Origin: Candidatus Obscuribacter sp.
GTDB taxonomy: Bacteria > Cyanobacteriota > Vampirovibrionia > Obscuribacterales > Obscuribacteraceae
Length of the DNA: 64,000 bases
Assembly: GCA_021772095.1 (NCBI GenBank)
Contig: JADYXR010000147.1
Location: 1-64,000, forward strand
Reading direction: 5' to 3'
This document shows positions 47,574-57,282 of this stretch, piece after piece; within the stretch, counting starts at the first letter, position 1, and the number at the start of each line of letters is the position of its first letter. The notes under the pieces were generated by a model. That model worked only from the letters and a program-made list of their open reading frames with translations, was not told where the DNA came from and made no database searches. The position numbers were made by a program, and so were the translations under genes.

Positions 47574-47894
47574 CTAAACTAGAGCTCTTTCAACATCACG
47601 CAAGTCCAGTCTTACTTTCTGAAGGTCAAAGTAATTGACATCCAGTTCTTTCTTGAGCTGGTCCAGGCGATTGTTGTGTTGGTTGTTTTCGTTATGGCGA
47701 TTGAGATCGTCTTGGATCCTTAGAAGCGTGTCTCTGCCTCTCATAAGATCGTATTCCTTGGTGCTCAGTGACGCTCTGCGATTCTTCAACGTGGTGTAGA
47801 CCGCGGGGTCGGAGACGGCTGCTTGGGCTGGATTTTGAAGGAATATCGAACCGCCTATAACGATTGCGAGTATTACGCTTATCAGATTTTTCAT
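47574..47894 (-). CDS. small exported helical protein
   Basis: A 106-residue protein. AAAGGA 6 bases upstream of ATG 47894; signal peptide (LISVILAIVIGGSIFLQ...PAQA). The mature region is highly charged and helical, with an Asn/His-rich loop (NRHNENNQHNNR). The Met/Arg/Leu heptad-like pattern loosely recalls the other exported helical proteins but without the GxLS motif. Function unknown; divergent from the MocR-type regulator. Confidence 0.65.
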   Translation of the reverse strand: MKNLISVILAIVIGGSIFLQNPAQAAVSDPAVYTTLKNRRASLSTKEYDLMRGRDTLLRIQDDLNRHNENNQHNNRLDQLKKELDVNYFDLQKVRLDLRDVERALV

Positions 47895-47956
47895 TGTGTC
47901 CTTTCTTGCCTGGGGTTTGCTGTGTCCCAGGTATGCAAGTACGATAACAATTAAAT

Positions 47957-47990
47957 TGGCATTGCAGAAGTGCCACTTTTGTGTTGTAAT
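47957..47990 (+). promoter_or_regulatory. promoter with overlapping inverted repeat, MocR-type gene
   Basis: TTGCAG (47962-47967) - 17 bases - TGTAAT (47985-47990) is a good sigma-70-like promoter 34 bases before the regulator start. TGGCA (47957-47961) and TGCCA (47971-47975) form an inverted repeat over the -35 element, as expected for an autoregulated operator. Seen by eye. Confidence 0.45.
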
Positions 47991-48023
47991 ACCAGTCCAC
48001 TTAACAAACGAGCGTTGCCAGAG

Positions 48024-49547
48024 ATGGATTTCCCTATCCATATAAGTACGGTTTCGGAGGTCCCCCTTCACAGGCAAATCTATGAAGAGGTCCGCCGGGG
48101 AATACTTTCGGGTCGTTTAGCTAAAGGGAAACGAGTACCGTCCACCCGTGAAATGGCGAAGCAACTCAGCGTAGCCCGGGCCACCGTCACAATGGCCTAT
48201 GACTATCTTCTGGGAGAGGGCTATTTCGAGGCTTATCCTGGTTCTGGCACCTACGTATCGCGCCATCTGCCCGATGAATTGACCAGTGTCGAGGACGTGG
48301 TCGACGAACTGGCCGACCAGTTACCGGAACGAACCGCTCCTCTGCCGCGCCCCCGGCAGCTTTCCAGGTACGGCGCTGCACTGCAAGCCAAGGAATGGAT
48401 CGGATTCCCTGATGATGAGCCGGAAATCCAGTTTACTTTCGGACGACCAGACCTGGATGAATTTCCAATGCGCATCTGGAACCAGCTTTTGAGCCGCCAT
48501 TGCCGGCAGCGCAATCTATCAATTCTGGACTGCCCCACCAAATCGGGTGGATACGGTCCACTTCGAGTGGCGATCGCGGGATATCTCGCTCGGGCGCGCG
48601 CCGTGATTTGCGATCCGGACCAGGTGATCGTCGTCAGCGGCTCGCAGCAAGCCCTTGATCTGGTCACGCGCGTTCTTGTCGATCCGGAGGACACCGTCGG
48701 CATCGAAGAGCCCGGATACGTCGGCGCGCAAAGAGCGTTCCAGGCACAAGGCGCAAAGTTGTCTCCTATATATGTGGACGCCAACGGTATTAGAACCGAC
48801 TATCTCAAGTCGCGCTTCGATGTGAACACCGATGAGAGTTTGAAAGTTCTCTACATCACTCCATCTCACCAATATCCAACCGGCGTTTCACTATCATTGC
48901 CGCGACGTTTGGATCTGTTGAGCTGGGCGAGCAGAACTGGAACGATTATCATCGAGGACGACTACGACAGCGAATATCGATACAAGGGGAAACCGTTCCC
49001 CGCACTCGCCGGTATCGACAGTGGTGCCTCAGTAATTTACGTGGGGACATTTTCAAAGGTACTCTTGCCCGCGTTGCGCCTTGGATATATCGTCGTCCCT
49101 AAAGATTTGGTCGATGTATTTAGTCGCGCCAAGTGGCTTGCAGACAGACATTCGCCACTGATTCAACAACAAGTTTTAGCCGACTTCATTCTCGAGGGAC
49201 ATTTGGAACGACACATTCGCAGAATGCGTTCCATCTACAGTGAGAGAAGGCAATTGATGATCAATGTGCTCAAAGGCTTGTTCGAAAACGATGTCACCGT
49301 ATATGGTGATAACGCCGGAATCAATATATTGATTCGGTTAAACACTGACGTGCCTGATAGCGAACTGATCAAACGCGCAAAAGATCTGGGTGTCGGCATT
49401 TCCAGTACAAGAAACATGTATCTGGGCGCCGCTCCCCATGGAGAGTTTTTACTCAACTACGGCGGCTTGGACGAGCAAACTATCATTGAAGGACTGTCAC
49501 GCTTGCGCGCAGCAACGGAACCTAAAGGCGAATTGCTTCCGGCATGA
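48024..49547 (+). CDS. MocR/PdxR-type GntR-aminotransferase regulator
   Basis: A 507-residue protein. The N-terminal winged helix (about residues 10-80: LHRQIYEEVRRGILSGRLAKG ... STREMAKQLSVARATV) is GntR-type. A linker leads to a fold-type I aminotransferase domain with the IIEDDYDSEYRY segment and the PLP-Lys motif TFSKVLLPALRLGY. Such regulators sense vitamin B6 or amino acids (GABA, beta-alanine, ectoine or taurine, depending on the clade). No pyridoxine or GABA gene is adjacent, so the target is unknown. The ATG at 48024 precedes the conserved domain; the ribosome binding site is weak. Confidence 0.92.
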   Translation: MDFPIHISTVSEVPLHRQIYEEVRRGILSGRLAKGKRVPSTREMAKQLSVARATVTMAYDYLLGEGYFEAYPGSGTYVSRHLPDELTSVEDVVDELADQLPERTAPLPRPRQLSRYGAALQAKEWIGFPDDEPEIQFTFGRPDLDEFPMRIWNQLLSRHCRQRNLSILDCPTKSGGYGPLRVAIAGYLARARAVICDPDQVIVVSGSQQALDLVTRVLVDPEDTVGIEEPGYVGAQRAFQAQGAKLSPIYVDANGIRTDYLKSRFDVNTDESLKVLYITPSHQYPTGVSLSLPRRLDLLSWASRTGTIIIEDDYDSEYRYKGKPFPALAGIDSGASVIYVGTFSKVLLPALRLGYIVVPKDLVDVFSRAKWLADRHSPLIQQQVLADFILEGHLERHIRRMRSIYSERRQLMINVLKGLFENDVTVYGDNAGINILIRLNTDVPDSELIKRAKDLGVGISSTRNMYLGAAPHGEFLLNYGGLDEQTIIEGLSRLRAATEPKGELLPA

Positions 49548-49615
49548 CGTGATTGTTCTAAACGAAGTTACTGGTCGAAACGAAGTCTTTATTGTGAACA
49601 ATTCTAGTGACGTCA

Positions 49616-49978
49616 TCACGACTTTTTCCAGGTGCACAACCAAACTGCGTACATCAACAATGGTTGAAACACAGGTCTGATCCAGAGCACCACAGGCGGT
49701 ATTGAGGAAAACTGCTCGGTATTAAGCGCCATGTGAATATTCGCAGGGAGAACCGCTAAGAGCAAGGCAATTAATCCACCCCCTGCCCACTTCTTCACCG
49801 CTGGAACAAGCAAACCCAGGCCACCGAGGATCTCGAATACACCACTGATGTAAACCATCTCAGTGGGAAAAGGTACGTATGGTGGCACAGCACTAACAAA
49901 CATCGCAGTGTTGCTAAAGTGCGTCATGCCGACGCCCACAAAAAATATAGCCAGAACAATCGTCCAAAACTTCGTCAT
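49616..49978 (-). CDS. DoxX-family membrane protein
   Basis: A 120-residue protein with four hydrophobic segments and the family motif GVFEILGGLGLLVP. ATG 49978; a TTG at 49993 would add five residues. DoxX-type proteins are small four-helix membrane proteins sometimes linked to thiol or quinone metabolism. It converges with the MocR-type gene, so co-regulation is not implied. Confidence 0.82.
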   Translation of the reverse strand: MTKFWTIVLAIFFVGVGMTHFSNTAMFVSAVPPYVPFPTEMVYISGVFEILGGLGLLVPAVKKWAGGGLIALLLAVLPANIHMALNTEQFSSIPPVVLWIRPVFQPLLMYAVWLCTWKKS

Positions 49979-50252
49979 GGGTTTTCGAATCAACCTTTCG
50001 ATAAGCTCTTCAAATCTTCGGACTTTCTTGCACTGTTTTTATTGAATTCATCATCACTAGTTTCGGTCACTTTCGAAATTCATCGCGCCATTGATCAAGC
50101 TCGGAGCGATGCTTGTCAACTTTCGATACTGATTTGAGACAGTTTATCGTGAGCGCCTGTATGAATGAGCACGCAGAACAATTAAACTTGAGAGGATGCG
50201 AAATTTGATCGCGGTTGTCAATTTACCGGTTACACGTTTTGAGGTGCATTCC

Positions 50253-51304
50253 ATGAAAGCTCCGGCGCCCCTTCCATCTTCTAAGACGCGATCGAAAAAA
50301 CGGGCGAGCACGATTGTCGCGCTGTCGATTTTACTTTCCGTTTTCGCCTCTTCGGTAGCCGACGCAAAAGAAAAGACAGATACAAATTTGGGTCTATGGA
50401 ATGACAGCGCAAGAAAAAATGCAATCGTCGATTTTGTGAAAGCGGTGACGGATGAAAAGAGTCCTGACTACGTCAAGCCCAGCGAGCGTATCGCTGTCTT
50501 CGACAATGACGGCACATTGTGGTGCGAGCAGCCCAACTATCCGCAGGTTGTCTTCATAGTCGACAAAGCGAAAGCTTACGCGCAAACGCACCCCGAAGTG
50601 AAGGACAAACCCTTATTCAAAGCTGTTCTCGACGGCGATCTTGCCGCGCTTGGAAAAGCCGGCGCTCGAGGCTCACAGGAGCTGATCGGCTCCACATATC
50701 ACGGACTGACAGTCGACCAATATTCTGACGTGGTGACTAAATGGATGGAATCCGAAAAGCATCCGCGGTTTCATCAACCTTATACAAGTTGCGTCTATCA
50801 ACCGATGATCGAAGTGATTGCCTATTTACAAAAACATGATTTCAAAAATTACATTGTTTCAGGCGGCGGAGCTGAATTCATGCGCCCCTGGACCGAGGAA
50901 GTCTACGACATTCCACCGGAACGTGTGATTGGCAGCATGATCAAATTGCAGTTTAAAGACGACGACGGTCAACCGGAAATTGTTCGAACAATGGACATTG
51001 ACTTCATTTGCGATAGTTCGCAAAAGCCCGTGGCAATCGAAAAGTGATCGGCCGACGCCCGATTGCCGCCTTCGGTAACTCTAACGGAGACCTGCAGATG
51101 CTGCAGTGGACGGCTGGAGGCAAAGGCAAACGGTTGGCGGCTCTGGTTCATCATACTGATGCAGAAAGAGAATATGCGTATGATCGAGACTCGAAAGTGG
51201 GAAGATTGGATAAAGCACTTGATATAGCCAATGAAAAAGGCTGGCAGGTGATTGATATGAAAAACGATTGGAAAAAGATTTTCCCGTTTGAATCGAACAA
51301 ATAA
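50253..51304 (+). pseudogene. exported HAD-family phosphatase split by a frameshift
   Basis: Two adjacent frames together encode one HAD phosphatase. The first (50253-51047, 264 residues) has GAGGTG 6 bases upstream, a signal/anchor (STIVALSILLSVFASSVADA) and motif I FDNDGTLW. It ends at a TGA in AAAAGTGATCGG. The second frame continues at once with IGRRPIAAFGNSNGD and ends near WKKIFPF, which carries the acidic motif (GNSxGD) expected at the C-terminus. Adding one A to the A-run, or a -1 slip, restores a single reading frame. Either a sequencing/assembly indel, a recent mutation, or programmed slippage; the run is not a classical slippery heptamer. Confidence 0.8.
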
Positions 51305-51358
51305 TCGATCCGTTTTTAACCACGACCGTTTAAAACCACGATCCGTTTACAATCACGT
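51305..51358. repeat. degenerate 16-17-base tandem repeat array
   Basis: Three units, seen on the minus strand as GTGATTGTAAACGGATC, GTGGTTTTAAACGGTC and GTGGTTAAAAACGGATC. It lies directly after the stop of the split HAD gene. A related array in the other orientation is at 63309-63405. Confidence 0.6.
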
Positions 51359-51432
51359 TACCCCAGACACTCTCAGCATCCCGGTTCACGTACAGCGAAC
51401 AAAACTGATTTTAACGAAATTGGTATGCGTCA

Positions 51433-53388
51433 ATGTCGGACAAGACACCAAAAATAATCGCCGAACGCTATGAGGTAATCGCCGAGATTGGCTCTGGCGG
51501 CATGGCGATGGTTTACAAAGCATTTGACTCCAGTCTGAAAAAGCACGTGGCAGTTAAAATTCTCCGCCCGGAGATGATGACAGAAGAAGCGATGATGCGC
51601 TTTCAGTTGGAAGCAAAAACGGCGAGTACGTTGCTCCATCCCAATCTGATCAGGACTCTGGATTTCGGTATCACCGCTGATGGCATCCCATATTTAGTCA
51701 TGGACTATGTGGATGGAATCACGCTCTCTCGATACATAAGAGACAACAGGCGAATTCCGATCGAACGCGCAGCCGGTATTTTCATTCAAATCTGTGACGC
51801 TCTTACTCTTGCGCACAATCAAAAAGTGCTGCATCGAGATTTAAAATCAAGCAACGTCATGCTGACACAAACAGATTCGCCCTATCCCAAAGCATTTGTG
51901 GTCGACTTTGGTCTGGCAAAACGTGTCGAAGATCCAAGCATGACTCGCGCCGGACAATTAATCGGAAGCCCGCGATACATGAGCCCTGAGCACAGTCGCG
52001 GCGAGGAACTCGACAATCGCGCCGACATTTATTCTATGGGTTGCGTGATGTTCGAGACCTTGACCGGCACTCCACCGATTACGGGTGAAACGATACTCGA
52101 CACGATCATGAAACAGAGCACGGAAGAAGCACCAAGTCTATCGGAATTTTGCCCAGACGTTGAATTTTCGCCGCAGCTAGAACAACTCGTTGCGACCAGT
52201 TTACATAAAGATCCGGACCAGCGATTCCAATCGATGGAGGAACTGAAATCCAGTATACAAGCCCTTCGTGAGTTTAAAAGCGCACAGAGTGTTACGCGTG
52301 AAAGCAAGTCACCGCAAATCGAATCATTGGTTCCGGACTCACCACCATTAGTACCGGGACCCGTGTTTAGTAAAAAGTTCATCATCGGCTGCATTGTTTT
52401 AGTAGCCACCATCGGCGGCATCGGCTTGTTGGTAGCACCTATGGTGCCAATATTGCTTGATTTATTTCAACATGCAGAGCCGGAAGCGATCAGTAACAAA
52501 CCGCTGCCCAAAGCTACCATAGGATACGACCTCGATGCCGAGGATTTAATGCTTCCAGGAGCAAACACGTGGTCTGGAATGCCCTGGAGCGACGGTGTAG
52601 TTTGGTACAAAAAATGGGGCTTCAAAGATTCAGAACTTGAAGACTTCAAAAAGTTCAACAAATTTGCGTACGTCAGCTTATGGAACGAAAAAGCAACCTC
52701 AGTTAGATTGCTTCTTCTTCTCAAGGCAGATTTGAAAGGACTTTCGTTGTTTCATTGTCAGGGTTTGAACGATGAACTTATGAAAGTAGTGGCGCGAATG
52801 AAATCATTAGAAGTGTTGTTGCTCGACCAAAATCCAGGCGTCACGGACGAGGGACTGAAAGTCGTTTGTAGTTTGCCTGAGCTAAAAATATTCAGCATGA
52901 CTAAAAACCGATTCACGGATGAAGGCTTTCGAGATATCGCAAAACTGCGAAAACTGGAGGTTTTAGATCTCAAACAAATGCCCAACTTCAATGGCACTGG
53001 GATGAAATATTTGGTGAAATTACCGAATCTGAAAAAGCTAAAACTTAATCGATGCACACTTGTGCCTGGCACCATTTCACAAATTGCTCAGTTAAAAAAG
53101 CTGCGATTTCTAAGTTTGGAAGGCTGTAAAATCAAAACCAGCGAAGCGCTCGAACTTGCGAAGTTGCCGAACGTGGAAGTCCTGGACATCGGTAACACCG
53201 AGCTTGAAGACGCCGGATTTATGGCATTGATTAAGATGAAGACGCTAAAGAAAATATACATCGGTGAACACCTCCACGAAAATCGTATTTCCCAAAAATC
53301 CCTGGACAACGCTCCGAAAGTGACTTCTGCAAAAATACTAGATGCCACATGTCCACCGGTCGACAACACTCTCAACTACAAGTTTTAA
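51433..53388 (+). CDS. Ser/Thr protein kinase with TM and LRR, no zinc ribbons
   Basis: A 651-residue protein. The kinase starts at residue 13: IGSGGMAMVYKAF loop, VAVKIL lysine, HRDLKSSNVML catalytic loop, VDFGLAKR and GSPRYMSPEHS activation segment. TM about residue 315-335 (FIIGCIVLVATIGGIGLLV). The C-terminal half has leucine-rich strands (LKIFSMTKN, LEVLDLKQM, LKKLKLNRC, LRFLSLEGC, VEVLDIGN) at regular 22-25-residue spacing. It lacks the N-terminal Cys modules of the other two kinases. The next gene starts 4 bases after its stop, so the two are a unit. Confidence 0.9.
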   Translation: MSDKTPKIIAERYEVIAEIGSGGMAMVYKAFDSSLKKHVAVKILRPEMMTEEAMMRFQLEAKTASTLLHPNLIRTLDFGITADGIPYLVMDYVDGITLSRYIRDNRRIPIERAAGIFIQICDALTLAHNQKVLHRDLKSSNVMLTQTDSPYPKAFVVDFGLAKRVEDPSMTRAGQLIGSPRYMSPEHSRGEELDNRADIYSMGCVMFETLTGTPPITGETILDTIMKQSTEEAPSLSEFCPDVEFSPQLEQLVATSLHKDPDQRFQSMEELKSSIQALREFKSAQSVTRESKSPQIESLVPDSPPLVPGPVFSKKFIIGCIVLVATIGGIGLLVAPMVPILLDLFQHAEPEAISNKPLPKATIGYDLDAEDLMLPGANTWSGMPWSDGVVWYKKWGFKDSELEDFKKFNKFAYVSLWNEKATSVRLLLLLKADLKGLSLFHCQGLNDELMKVVARMKSLEVLLLDQNPGVTDEGLKVVCSLPELKIFSMTKNRFTDEGFRDIAKLRKLEVLDLKQMPNFNGTGMKYLVKLPNLKKLKLNRCTLVPGTISQIAQLKKLRFLSLEGCKIKTSEALELAKLPNVEVLDIGNTELEDAGFMALIKMKTLKKIYIGEHLHENRISQKSLDNAPKVTSAKILDATCPPVDNTLNYKF

Positions 53389-53391
53389 AAA

Positions 53392-54486
53392 ATGGCAAAA
53401 AAAACTGGTTCAGCAATTGCTGAGGACAAATTAGACGACTTCATAGAACAGATTGAATCCGCCGGCAACGCGGGCAGTCTGAAAATTGACTCGCACACCA
53501 TTTCGTTTTCCAATTTGAACAAAGTTTTGTGGACAGGCACCGACGTTGTAGAACCGGTAACTAAGCGGGATTACGTCCGCTATTTGCTGCAGGTTTCGAA
53601 CTATATTCTGCCGCACTTGCATGGGCGTCCACTGACTTTAATTAGATATCCTAACGGTGTGGAAGGTAAGAGTTTCTATCAAAAACATTGGAAGGTGAAT
53701 AAACCTGAATTCGTAGAAACCATTATGCTGTTTTCCGAGCACGGTGCTGGCGATGGCGAATTTATTCAATGCAACAATCTGCCGACTCTGCTCTGGCTCG
53801 CTCAGCTAGCCGATCTGGAATTGCACACAGCGCACACACGAATTGATCAGTATCCGGATGGAAAAGATCTGCCGCGCGTCTTTACAGGCAGCGTTGAAAA
53901 CATAGAAAGTTCACTGATGAATCACCCGGATTTCATCGTGCTTGATTTAGATCCCTACATGTACAGCGGCAAGGAATCTAAAGGCGCAGAGCCGGAACTT
54001 CACGAAGCCGGTTTCACGAAAGTGTGTGAGATCGCGCTCGCTCTCAAGGATAATCTCGACAAACTAAAAATGGAAGCGTTCGTCAAAACATCAGGACGAA
54101 CGGGTCTGCATATTTATGTTCCAATTGTTCGTAATCTCGAATATGACATAGTAAGAGCGCTTGCAGAGACGATCGGCAGACACCTGCTCGCACAGCGTCC
54201 GAATGAAATCACAATGGATTGGGCTGTAAAAAAACGAACAGGAAAAATCTTTTTCGATCACAATATGAATGGTCGAGGCAAAACTTTGCCCGCACCATAT
54301 TCACCAAGAAATTCGAAAGAAGCAACAATTTCAACACCAATCGAGTGGAAAGAACTTGAGAAGAAGCTCTATCCAACAGACTTTACGGTTCGCACGATAC
54401 CGGATCGATTAAAAAAACGCGGCGACATCTGGGCTGCTATCCTCGAGCACAAAAACGATCTCGAGAAAATTAAGACCAAGGAATAA
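53392..54486 (+). CDS. LigD-type polymerase/primase domain protein (stand-alone)
   Basis: A 364-residue archaeo-eukaryotic primase-superfamily enzyme, equivalent to the polymerase module of bacterial DNA ligase D used in non-homologous end joining. Catalytic FIVLDLDPY gives the metal-binding Asp pair, and KTSGRTGLHIYVPI contains the conserved His. A ligase or nuclease domain is absent and no Ku gene is in the window. The N-terminal 35 residues are charged. Three bases separate it from the kinase stop and no ribosome binding site is visible, so it is probably translated by coupling. Confidence 0.9.
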   Translation: MAKKTGSAIAEDKLDDFIEQIESAGNAGSLKIDSHTISFSNLNKVLWTGTDVVEPVTKRDYVRYLLQVSNYILPHLHGRPLTLIRYPNGVEGKSFYQKHWKVNKPEFVETIMLFSEHGAGDGEFIQCNNLPTLLWLAQLADLELHTAHTRIDQYPDGKDLPRVFTGSVENIESSLMNHPDFIVLDLDPYMYSGKESKGAEPELHEAGFTKVCEIALALKDNLDKLKMEAFVKTSGRTGLHIYVPIVRNLEYDIVRALAETIGRHLLAQRPNEITMDWAVKKRTGKIFFDHNMNGRGKTLPAPYSPRNSKEATISTPIEWKELEKKLYPTDFTVRTIPDRLKKRGDIWAAILEHKNDLEKIKTKE

Positions 54487-54495
54487 ACGCCGTGA

Positions 54496-54903
54496 CTACG
54501 CAGATTTTTTCAGCTTTTCTTCGGCAATGCCAGGATAAATTTGCCATGCTGGTTTTATTGTAGGCAGCAATGCCAGTGCCTTGTTGACTGGACCTCTGGA
54601 AACAATTTTGCCGGAGATCAGAGCGACCGGAACGTTGACATTGCCGAGCCAAAATTGGTGCGCGAAGTCGGACTGCATTTGCATAACGACATCAGGTTTC
54701 AATTCGCACTCACCACTGGTTATTCTTAATTCCTTTCCGTCTGAACCATCTACAGTCAAGCAGCCATCAGGGTTTTTGTAATTGAAACGAACGACGAGTT
54801 TGGACTTCAGTAACTCGGCTGACATCTCTGGATTGTTTTTGATCCAGAACCACAACTCTTCCATGACTACGTAAAGTTCTTCCGTGCTGCTGAAAACCGA
54901 CAT
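54496..54903 (-). CDS. SCP2 sterol-carrier-fold protein
   Basis: A 135-residue soluble protein. GAGGG upstream supports ATG 54903. The helix-strand order and the core VVRFNYKNPDGCLTVDG ... LKPDVVMQMQSDFAHQFWLGNVN...GKIVSRGPVNKAL fit the SCP2 domain, which binds hydrophobic ligands such as fatty acyl chains. Often found in small lipid-transfer proteins. It converges with the polymerase gene. Confidence 0.82.
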   Translation of the reverse strand: MSVFSSTEELYVVMEELWFWIKNNPEMSAELLKSKLVVRFNYKNPDGCLTVDGSDGKELRITSGECELKPDVVMQMQSDFAHQFWLGNVNVPVALISGKIVSRGPVNKALALLPTIKPAWQIYPGIAEEKLKKSA

Positions 54904-55242
54904 TGTTGTTACCCTCGCCTTGGTTATTAGATGACATCTGACTCGTGTGCGCAAACAGCAACGAATACGAATGGCTTGATTAATAGAGAATGCTCGATCG
55001 TAAAATTCTTCAAATTTCCGATTGTGTACGACTTAGCATATGACATCCCCGCCGATGCCGATTAACAGCGGCTTGGCGTCGAGAGGTCGTTTAGGCTGCG
55101 CGTTTTTCGCCGTTCAACAGCGGCAACCAGACGTGCTATCTAAGGAATAACACTTCGAGTGACGCACGAAGATGGTCCACCACTGGGCAACCGAACTAAA
55201 TCACGGCGTCCCGTAATGGTTAGAGTTTAAGGATAGACTGCT
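54904..55242. other. 339-base intergenic region
   Basis: Upstream of the SCP2 gene and of the small TM protein. It contains a GC-rich stretch (about 55040-55140) with two GCGGC-type short repeats. No gene, RNA or strong hairpin is supported. Confidence 0.4.
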
Positions 55243-55425
55243 ATGTTAAATACGCTCAAGACAATCGTTTCCGTGGTAACCGTAATCACATCTGTGGTTA
55301 TTGCCATTAGCGAATTGAAAAAAGCTATCGATCAATTTCGCAAAAAACATGACAAAGAGTCGCCTAATGGCCAACCAGCCATTTTGCAACAAAATGGCCG
55401 TCCTGCCATAGTGCAACTCGACTAA
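55243..55425 (+). CDS. 60-residue single-pass membrane protein
   Basis: AAGGA upstream of the ATG. One TM segment (TIVSVVTVITSVVIAI) is followed by a basic helix. The tail carries a near-duplicate NGQPAILQ/NGRPAIVQ. No family is recognised. It stands alone between a long gap and an inverted repeat. Confidence 0.5.
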   Translation: MLNTLKTIVSVVTVITSVVIAISELKKAIDQFRKKHDKESPNGQPAILQQNGRPAIVQLD

Positions 55426-55480
55426 GCAAGCCTTGTCCGGACATAGTTCGGAACCAAGTCACTCATATCAATAATTATCG

Positions 55481-55508
55481 CGTCGCATACACACAGATGT
55501 ATGCGACG
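55481..55508 (+). terminator. perfect 11-base inverted repeat
   Basis: CGTCGCATACA (55481-55491) and TGTATGCGACG (55498-55508) form a perfect hairpin with a six-base loop. It lies about 55 bases after the small TM gene. The T-tract after it is short (TTTACG). Confidence 0.5.
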
Positions 55509-55649
55509 TTTACGTCCGCGCGGAATTTCCAGTAGAAGAATTCTCGCCCTGAAAGCATTGCTTCTGGTATCACGTCATGATGGTAGGGATGATCCCGAAG
55601 CGATTTGCGCAGGGCGGATGAGTGGTATCACACAGAGTGCCTAACCTGC

Positions 55650-55679
55650 AAAAACAGCGACCGTGAAGGCGCTGTTTTC
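55650..55679 (-). terminator. intrinsic terminator of the Rieske oxidoreductase gene
   Basis: On the minus strand AAAACAGCG pairs with CGCTGTTTT, followed by T. It lies 22 bases past the oxidoreductase stop. Confidence 0.7.
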
Positions 55680-55701
55680 AAGAAAGGCTTTCTATGAGGC
55701 T

Positions 55702-57282
55702 TTAGACAGGCAGTGGATCATCGGCTCCCTTTGGGAATTGAAACGCTGGAGCTGTTTCATCGCTATCAATTTTCAAAGCGCATGAACTCAAATCACAATT
55801 CGCAGGTCCATCGATGACACCACCGAGTGCTTCAAAACGCGAACCATGAGCAGGACAGTCCCAACTTTTTTCAACAGGATTCCAGCGCACTAACGCCTTC
55901 AAGTGCGGGCAAACTGCTGAGAATCTGTGCACCTGCCCGTATTCATCGCGATACACGGCAAGTTTATCGGCGCCGTCATTGACGATCGCTCCTTCACCAG
56001 CGGGGATATCAGCCTCGGAAAGCTCAGTCGGTTTCAAGTGATCGACGTATTGTGCAGCGACGTTTGCGTTCTCTTTGATGTAAGTATCCATCGTCGCGAG
56101 TGTTTTGCGCGTTGGCTTATAAATGTCGGCATAAACGTTTTCTTTGCCCATGATTTGGTCTGCCAGAATCATGCCGGCAAGCGTGCCCTGTGTCATTCCA
56201 ACTCCGGAGAATCCGGTGGCAACATAGATATTTTCTTTATGTCCGGGGTCGTGGCCGATGAACGCCAATCCATCGACTGGCTCTAAAACTTGGCCAGACC
56301 ATTTGAACTCAACCGGTCCGAGTTGCGGCATCAACTGCCGACTCCACTCTTCCAGGCGTTGGAAGTGTTTGTCGTACTCTTCATCTTGACCGGTCTTTCG
56401 ATCTTCGCCACCGATGATGATGTAGTTCTTGTCAAAAATTGGTTCGGTTCGCAAATAATGATAAGGCGAATCGGTGTCCCAGAATAATCCGTCAAGCTTG
56501 GTGTCATCATCCATTTCGCAGGCGATCACATAACTGCGATAAGCAGCTTGCTTGGTATGAATCGCAACCAAATTACTGATCGGACTGTTAGTGGCGATCA
56601 CAACATGCTTGGCGCGAATCGTGTGTCCCGAGTCGGTGAGCACGTCTACAACATCACCATCTTTAATGGATGTAACATGCGTATCGCAAAAAATCTTGCC
56701 ACCACCAGAGGTGACTGCTTTAACTAAACCATTTAAATAGCGAAGCACATGAAATTGTGCTTGTGCCGGAATCCGTAGCGCCGGACCAGGATTCGGTGTT
56801 GGCATCGGAGCCTTCTTGACGATCTCGACTCCCGTGAATCCTGCATTCTGCATCGCGGTCATTTCATCTTCGAGGACCTTTTGATCGTCGCCAGGCTTGA
56901 GAAACAAATAAGCGTTTTTGCTTTCGAAACCGCAGTCAATTCCTTCTTCCTGAACGGTCCAAGCGATGCGCTCAAGTGCATGACGGAGGCTAGTGGCAAT
57001 CTGGCTGGTCATTGCCGCGCCGTGCCATTTTTCGAGCTGATGATACCTGGTATCCAGGACGGACGTCACGTGCGCCGTCGTTCTTTCTGTCTCTCCGCCG
57101 GCCAGAGGACCGTCGTCAACAACTATTACAGGGACGCCTGCCTTGGTCAGGGCATAGGCGGTCGATAAGCCGGCGATTCCAGCACCGACGATCAACACGT
57201 CGCACTCGAGGTCAGCGCCCAGCGAGTCGAAATTTGGCAAACTGGAATCCGCTAACCACAGTGATTCGGTCGTTTTATCCAT
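55702..57282 (-). CDS. FAD-dependent oxidoreductase fused to a Rieske domain
   Basis: A 526-residue protein. The N-terminal DAO-type flavoprotein has the dinucleotide motif DVLIVGAGIAGLSTAYAL (about residue 28). Residues about 440-515 form a Rieske [2Fe-2S] domain with CPHLKALVRW ... CPAHGSRF, the two Cys-X-His pairs. GAGGA upstream supports the ATG. Similar fusions are found in glycine/sarcosine-oxidase-like proteins of unknown substrate. It may oxidise an amine or hydroxy acid and pass electrons to the cluster. It is a single gene. Confidence 0.92.
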   Translation of the reverse strand: MDKTTESLWLADSSLPNFDSLGADLECDVLIVGAGIAGLSTAYALTKAGVPVIVVDDGPLAGGETERTTAHVTSVLDTRYHQLEKWHGAAMTSQIATSLRHALERIAWTVQEEGIDCGFESKNAYLFLKPGDDQKVLEDEMTAMQNAGFTGVEIVKKAPMPTPNPGPALRIPAQAQFHVLRYLNGLVKAVTSGGGKIFCDTHVTSIKDGDVVDVLTDSGHTIRAKHVVIATNSPISNLVAIHTKQAAYRSYVIACEMDDDTKLDGLFWDTDSPYHYLRTEPIFDKNYIIIGGEDRKTGQDEEYDKHFQRLEEWSRQLMPQLGPVEFKWSGQVLEPVDGLAFIGHDPGHKENIYVATGFSGVGMTQGTLAGMILADQIMGKENVYADIYKPTRKTLATMDTYIKENANVAAQYVDHLKPTELSEADIPAGEGAIVNDGADKLAVYRDEYGQVHRFSAVCPHLKALVRWNPVEKSWDCPAHGSRFEALGGVIDGPANCDLSSCALKIDSDETAPAFQFPKGADDPLPV

